From: Longivirga sp036510975 | GTDB taxonomy: Bacteria > Actinomycetota > Actinomycetes > S36-B12 > CAIYMF01 | NCBI GenBank assembly: GCA_036510975.1 | Contig: DATCCY010000084.1 | Coordinates: 1 to 24,973 of the forward strand | Length of the DNA stretch: 24,973 nt | Direction of reading: 5' to 3' | Shown here: piece by piece, positions 21,643 to 24,973 of the stretch | Position numbering within the stretch: position 1 is the stretch's first letter | How the letters are laid out: each line of letters starts with the position of its first letter | Translations under genes and position numbers: made by a program | The notes under the pieces: model-generated | Database searches by the model: none | What the model was told of the DNA's origin: nothing | The model's input: the letters and a program-made list of their open reading frames with translations, nothing else

Positions 21643-22713
21643 GTGAGCGACCGCCACCCCGTCAGCCCCGTGGGGCTGCACCGCGTGCTCGAGCCGCACG
21701 GCGTCCTGCCGCAGGCCGCCTGGAAGCTCGACCCGAGCCCGGTGCTGGTCGCGGGAGAGATCCGCGTGCGGGTCCGCCGGCTCAACCTCGACGCCGCCAG
21801 CTTCCGCCAGCTCTCCGACAAGCACGTCGGGGACGGCGACGCCGTGCGCGCCGAGGTCCTCGACATCATCGCCACCCGCGGCAAGATGCAGAACCCGGTC
21901 ACTGGCTCGGGCGGCATGCTCGTCGGAGTGGTCGAGGAGGTCGGCCCGAACAGCCACCACCACGAGCTCGACGTGGGGGACGCCGTCACCACCCTGGTCT
22001 CGCTGACCCTGACCCCGTTGCAGGTCTACGACGGCCTGCGGGAGTGGGACGGGCTCTCCGAGCAGGTCCCCTGCGACGGTCACGCGATCCTCTTCGACCG
22101 CACCATCGTGGCGAAGGTGCCGGACGACCTCGACGGCACGCTGGCCATGGCCGTCATGGACGTCTGCGGTGCGCCGGCACTGACCGCGCGTGTCGTCCGC
22201 CGCTACGTCGATGCCGGCCACGCCCCGACGGTCGCCGTCATCGGCGGCGCGGGCAAGAGCGGCTCGCTGTCCCTCGCCGCGGCACGCCGCGCGCAGGCAG
22301 CCCGCACGGTGGGGATCGTCCCCGTCGTGAAGGAGGCGGAGGCGCTGCGGCGGGCCGGTCTCGCGGACGTCGTCGCGCTCGCCGACGCGCGCGACCCGGT
22401 GGGGCTGTCCGACGCGATCCACAAGGCACTGGGCGAGTCGGCCGACATCGTCGTCGTGTGCGTCGACGTGCCCGGCTGCGAGCACGGCGCGATCCTCTCG
22501 TGCGGCGACGGAGGCACGATCATCTTCTTCTCGATGGCGACGTCGTTCTCCACCGCCGCGCTCGGCGCGGAAGGCCTGGCCGCCGACGTCACCATGCTGA
22601 TCGGCAACGGCTTCACGCCCGGTCACGCCGACCTGGCGTTCGACCTGCTGCGCTCCGACGCCGGCGTCGCGCAGCTGTTCACCGAACGGCTCGTCGCCGA
22701 CGGACACCTGTGA
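21643..22713 (+). CDS. kdd: L-erythro-3,5-diaminohexanoate dehydrogenase
   Basis: This 356-residue NAD(P)-dependent enzyme oxidatively deaminates 3,5-diaminohexanoate to 3-keto-5-aminohexanoate in lysine catabolism. The N-terminal block GLHRVLEPHGVLPQAAWKLD and the family hallmark RGKMQNPVTGSGGMLVG (80-95) identify it. A Rossmann-type loop VIGGAGKSGSLSLA (199-212) binds the cofactor, and the C-terminal FFSMATSFSTAALGAEGLAA and NGFTPGHADLA blocks agree. Length is in the usual range. The GTG at 21643 follows AGGGAAGGA by 9 nt. It is the first gene of the plus-strand unit kdd-amidohydrolase-kamD and is divergent from kamA. The cleavage enzyme kce and lyase kal are not in this window. Confidence 0.93.
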   Translation: MSDRHPVSPVGLHRVLEPHGVLPQAAWKLDPSPVLVAGEIRVRVRRLNLDAASFRQLSDKHVGDGDAVRAEVLDIIATRGKMQNPVTGSGGMLVGVVEEVGPNSHHHELDVGDAVTTLVSLTLTPLQVYDGLREWDGLSEQVPCDGHAILFDRTIVAKVPDDLDGTLAMAVMDVCGAPALTARVVRRYVDAGHAPTVAVIGGAGKSGSLSLAAARRAQAARTVGIVPVVKEAEALRRAGLADVVALADARDPVGLSDAIHKALGESADIVVVCVDVPGCEHGAILSCGDGGTIIFFSMATSFSTAALGAEGLAADVTMLIGNGFTPGHADLAFDLLRSDAGVAQLFTERLVADGHL

Positions 22714-22720
22714 GCGGAGA

Positions 22721-24271
22721 ATGACTGCCACCCTGCTGCGCGGCGGCCGCGCACTCCTCGCCGGTGAGGTGGTCGACGCCGACGTGGTCGTGGTCGGCCC
22801 CTCCATCGGCTACGCCGGCCCAGCGGGCACGGTGCCGGAGACCGACCGCGTGGTGGAGCTCGACGGAGCGCTCGTGCTGCCGGCCTTCGTCGACGGCCAC
22901 GTGCACGCGACCGACACCGGCCTGGCGCTGAGCGGCCTCGACCTCTCGGGCGTCCGTTCGAAGTCCGAGCTCCTCGACGCGGTCGAGCGCCGGACGAGGG
23001 CGCTTCACGGCAGGCCAGTCCTCGGGCACGGCTGGGACGAGACGACCTGGGCGGATCGCACGGTTCCCACGGCCGCCGAGCTCGACCGTGCGTCCTACGG
23101 CTCGCTGGTCTACCTCGCCCGGGTCGACGTCCACTCCGCGCTGGCCAGCAGCGCGCTGATGCACTCGGTGCGTGGTCTCGACGCACTCGACGGTCACGAC
23201 CCCGGCGGGTGGCTGCGCCGCGACGCGCACCACGCCGTGCGCGCGGCGGCCCTCGGATCGCTCACCGCGAGCCAGCGCATGGAGGCGCAGTCGCGCATGC
23301 TGCGCCACGCGGCCGCGCTCGGCATCGGCACGGTGCACGAGATGAACGGTCCGGACATCGGCGGCTACGACGACGTCCGCCAGCTGCAGTCGCTGGTCGC
23401 CGAGGGCGGGCTGCCCGAGGTCGTCGTCTACTGGGGTCAGGTCGCAGCGCAAGGCGGCCTGGACTGCGTCCGCGATCTCGGCGCCCGCGGGGCGGGCGGC
23501 GACCTGTTCGTCGACGGTGCCCTCGGATCGCGTACGGCGTGCCTGCGCGCGCCGTACTCCGACGACACCGGGACGAGCGGCGCGCTCTACCTCGACGGGG
23601 ACGCGGTCGCGGACCACCTCGTGCGCTGCACCGAGGCGGGTGTCCAGGCGGGCTTCCACGTCATCGGCGACGCGGCGATGGACGCCGTGGTGCACGGTCT
23701 CCGGATCGCCGAGGCGGCACTCGGCGCCGGCCGCGTGCGGGCGGCCGCGCACCGTCTCGAGCACGCCGAGATGGTGGACCCGGAACAGATCGCCGTCCTC
23801 GCCGACCTCGGCGTCGTCGCGTCCGTGCAGCCCGCGTTCGACGCGGCCTGGGGCGGTCCCGAGGCCATGTACGTCGACCGGCTCGGCCCCGACCGAGCCG
23901 CGCGCCTCAATCCCTTGGCCGCCCTGGCCGCGGCCGGCGTGCCGCTCGTCCTCGGCTCCGACGCCCCGGTCACCCCGCTCGATCCCTGGGGCACCCTGCG
24001 CGCCGCGGTCCGCCACCGCACGCCCTCGCACGCTCTCGACCTCGCGACGGCGCTCGAGGCGCACACGCGGACCGCGCACGCGGCGGTCGGCGACCACAGC
24101 TCCGGCAGGCTCGTGGTCGGGGCGCCTGCGACCTTCGCCGTGTGGGCGGCAGACTTCGACCCGACCGGCTGGCCCGACCTGTCGACCGGTGCCTCGCCGT
24201 CCTGCCTGCGCACCGTGGTGCGTGGCGCGACCGTGCACGACTCCGGCCAACTCGAGGAGGTGGCGGCGTGA
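22721..24271 (+). CDS. YtcJ-like metal-dependent amidohydrolase (amidohydrolase family 3)
   Basis: This 516-residue protein belongs to the amidohydrolase superfamily. Metal-site and family motifs in order are FVDGHVHATDTG (His60, His62), GHGWDETTW, VDVHSALASSALM, GIGTVHEM, FVDGALGSRTACL (264-275), GFHVIGDAAMDAVV (His313), HRLEHAEMV (His348) and LVLGSDAPVTPLDPWG (Asp414). Known relatives hydrolyse amide bonds in varied small molecules, so the substrate is unknown. It has no signal peptide and is cytoplasmic. The ATG at 22721 is 7 nt after the kdd stop; GGAGA abuts it directly, so initiation probably depends on coupling with kdd. The stop overlaps the kamD GTG by 4 bp. This tight packing implies a role in the same pathway, although the classical lysine route needs no such hydrolase. 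Confidence 0.88.
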   Translation: MTATLLRGGRALLAGEVVDADVVVVGPSIGYAGPAGTVPETDRVVELDGALVLPAFVDGHVHATDTGLALSGLDLSGVRSKSELLDAVERRTRALHGRPVLGHGWDETTWADRTVPTAAELDRASYGSLVYLARVDVHSALASSALMHSVRGLDALDGHDPGGWLRRDAHHAVRAAALGSLTASQRMEAQSRMLRHAAALGIGTVHEMNGPDIGGYDDVRQLQSLVAEGGLPEVVVYWGQVAAQGGLDCVRDLGARGAGGDLFVDGALGSRTACLRAPYSDDTGTSGALYLDGDAVADHLVRCTEAGVQAGFHVIGDAAMDAVVHGLRIAEAALGAGRVRAAAHRLEHAEMVDPEQIAVLADLGVVASVQPAFDAAWGGPEAMYVDRLGPDRAARLNPLAALAAAGVPLVLGSDAPVTPLDPWGTLRAAVRHRTPSHALDLATALEAHTRTAHAAVGDHSSGRLVVGAPATFAVWAADFDPTGWPDLSTGASPSCLRTVVRGATVHDSGQLEEVAA

Positions 24272-24973
24272 GCCGCACCACGACCGATCCGCGTCGCATG
24301 CTCGACCTGGATCCCGTCACGATCCGCAAGGCGCGGGCCTTGGCGCGCAAGGCCGGCGCGCCCGTGGTGTCGCTCGCGAAGCGGCACACGACCGTGTCGG
24401 TCGAGCGCGCGGTGCTCCGGCTCGCGGGGCTCGAGGGTGCCGACGTCGAGGGCATCCCGTGGGTCAACCGGCTCGTTGACGTCGTGCGCGACGAGGCCGG
24501 GCTCGAGCACGGCGTCGCGCTGCCGGTCTGGGACGCGATGGCGCGGACCGGGGACGACCTGCTCACGCTGGCGCAGAAGGCCGCGGCGGGGTCGGTCACC
24601 TTCCGGGTGCCGGAGGGTCGGGACGCGGCACGCGCGGCGAAGGCCGCGCGGGCCCAGGTGGCCGCAGGGGTCCGGCGTGTCGACGTCAACCGCAGGCAGC
24701 GCGACCGCCTCATCACGAGGTTCGGCCCGCAGCCGGCGCCGTGGATCTACCTGATCGTCGCGACCGGCGACATCTACGAGGACATCCCGCAGGCCCAGGC
24801 GGCCGCGCGCGAGGGCGCCGACGTCATCGCCGTCATCCGCTCCACCGGCCAGTCGCTGCTGGACTACGTGCCCGAGGGCCCCACCCGCGAGGGCTACGCC
24901 GGCACCTACGCCACGCAGGCCAACTTCGCGCTCATGCGCGCAGCTCTCGACGAGACGAGCGCCGAGCTCGGCC
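24268..24973 (+). CDS. kamD: Lysine 5,6-aminomutase alpha subunit (3'-truncated by window end)
   Basis: The GTG at 24268 overlaps the amidohydrolase stop (GTGA) and follows GAGGAGG (24254-24260) by 7 nt. The frame runs open to the window end, showing 235 of roughly 510-520 residues. The product binds PLP and adenosylcobalamin and, with KamE, moves the terminal amino group of beta-lysine (or D-lysine) to C5, giving 3,5-diaminohexanoate. Recognisable parts are MLDLDPVTIRKARALARKAG, PWVNRLVDVVRDEAGLEHGV and the strongly conserved AVIRSTGQSLLDYVPEGPT and GYAGTYATQANFALMRAAL. kamE is expected immediately downstream, outside the window. With kamA and kdd it completes the first three reactions, apart from KamE. 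Confidence 0.92.
   Translation, partial: MSRTTTDPRRMLDLDPVTIRKARALARKAGAPVVSLAKRHTTVSVERAVLRLAGLEGADVEGIPWVNRLVDVVRDEAGLEHGVALPVWDAMARTGDDLLTLAQKAAAGSVTFRVPEGRDAARAAKAARAQVAAGVRRVDVNRRQRDRLITRFGPQPAPWIYLIVATGDIYEDIPQAQAAAREGADVIAVIRSTGQSLLDYVPEGPTREGYAGTYATQANFALMRAALDETSAELG

Overview
The window is very GC-rich, gene-dense DNA from an actinobacterium. The clearest markers are the Pup-proteasome locus (dop, pup, prcB, prcA, pafA, pafBC), TatA/TatC, a HelY-type Ski2-like helicase, frequent GTG starts and 4-bp stop/start overlaps. The gene order pafA, two FKBP prolyl isomerases, pafBC, tatA-tatC, lipid kinase, helY resembles Nocardioidaceae and relatives. That placement is an inference from gene order and composition, not from a database search.

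Region 1 (1-7992) is the Pup-proteasome system. It holds the 3' part of dop, then pup ending in GGQ, the proteasome beta and alpha subunits, the Pup ligase pafA, a two-domain FKBP lipoprotein, a small soluble FKBP, and the WYL-domain regulator pair pafB-pafC. Region 2 (7993-13764) carries a small zinc-ribbon protein, tatA, tatC, a diacylglycerol-kinase-like lipid kinase and the 924-residue helicase. A long imperfect inverted repeat lies between tatC and the kinase. Region 3 (13771-16889) is a mixed block: an exported metallophosphatase (minus), a lipoprotein, an unrecognised 159-residue protein, and a stand-alone 5'-3' exonuclease (minus) whose end overlaps the previous gene. Region 4 (16998-19906) has an M24 Xaa-Pro-type peptidase, an acyl-CoA dehydrogenase, a possible 37-residue ORF and an Lrp/AsnC regulator.

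Region 5 (19983-24973) is the most notable. It is a lysine-catabolic module of the kind known from lysine-fermenting anaerobes: lysine 2,3-aminomutase (kamA, minus), then divergently 3,5-diaminohexanoate dehydrogenase (kdd), a YtcJ-like amidohydrolase, and the start of the lysine 5,6-aminomutase alpha subunit (kamD, cut by the window end). The route is L-lysine to beta-lysine to 3,5-diaminohexanoate to 3-keto-5-aminohexanoate. The amidohydrolase has no place in the textbook pathway. The 223-bp gap between kamA and kdd holds symmetric divergent -10 elements, a near-perfect 20-bp palindrome and a 9-bp-stem hairpin.

A recurring regulatory theme is a TANNNT -10 hexamer only 6-8 nt before an ATG or GTG with no Shine-Dalgarno. 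This predicts leaderless mRNAs for the FKBP lipoprotein, lipid kinase, helicase, exonuclease and peptidase, and for a 9-codon ORF upstream of tatA. I found no rRNA, tRNA, CRISPR array, insertion sequence or phage gene, and no gene-free stretch longer than 300 bases.
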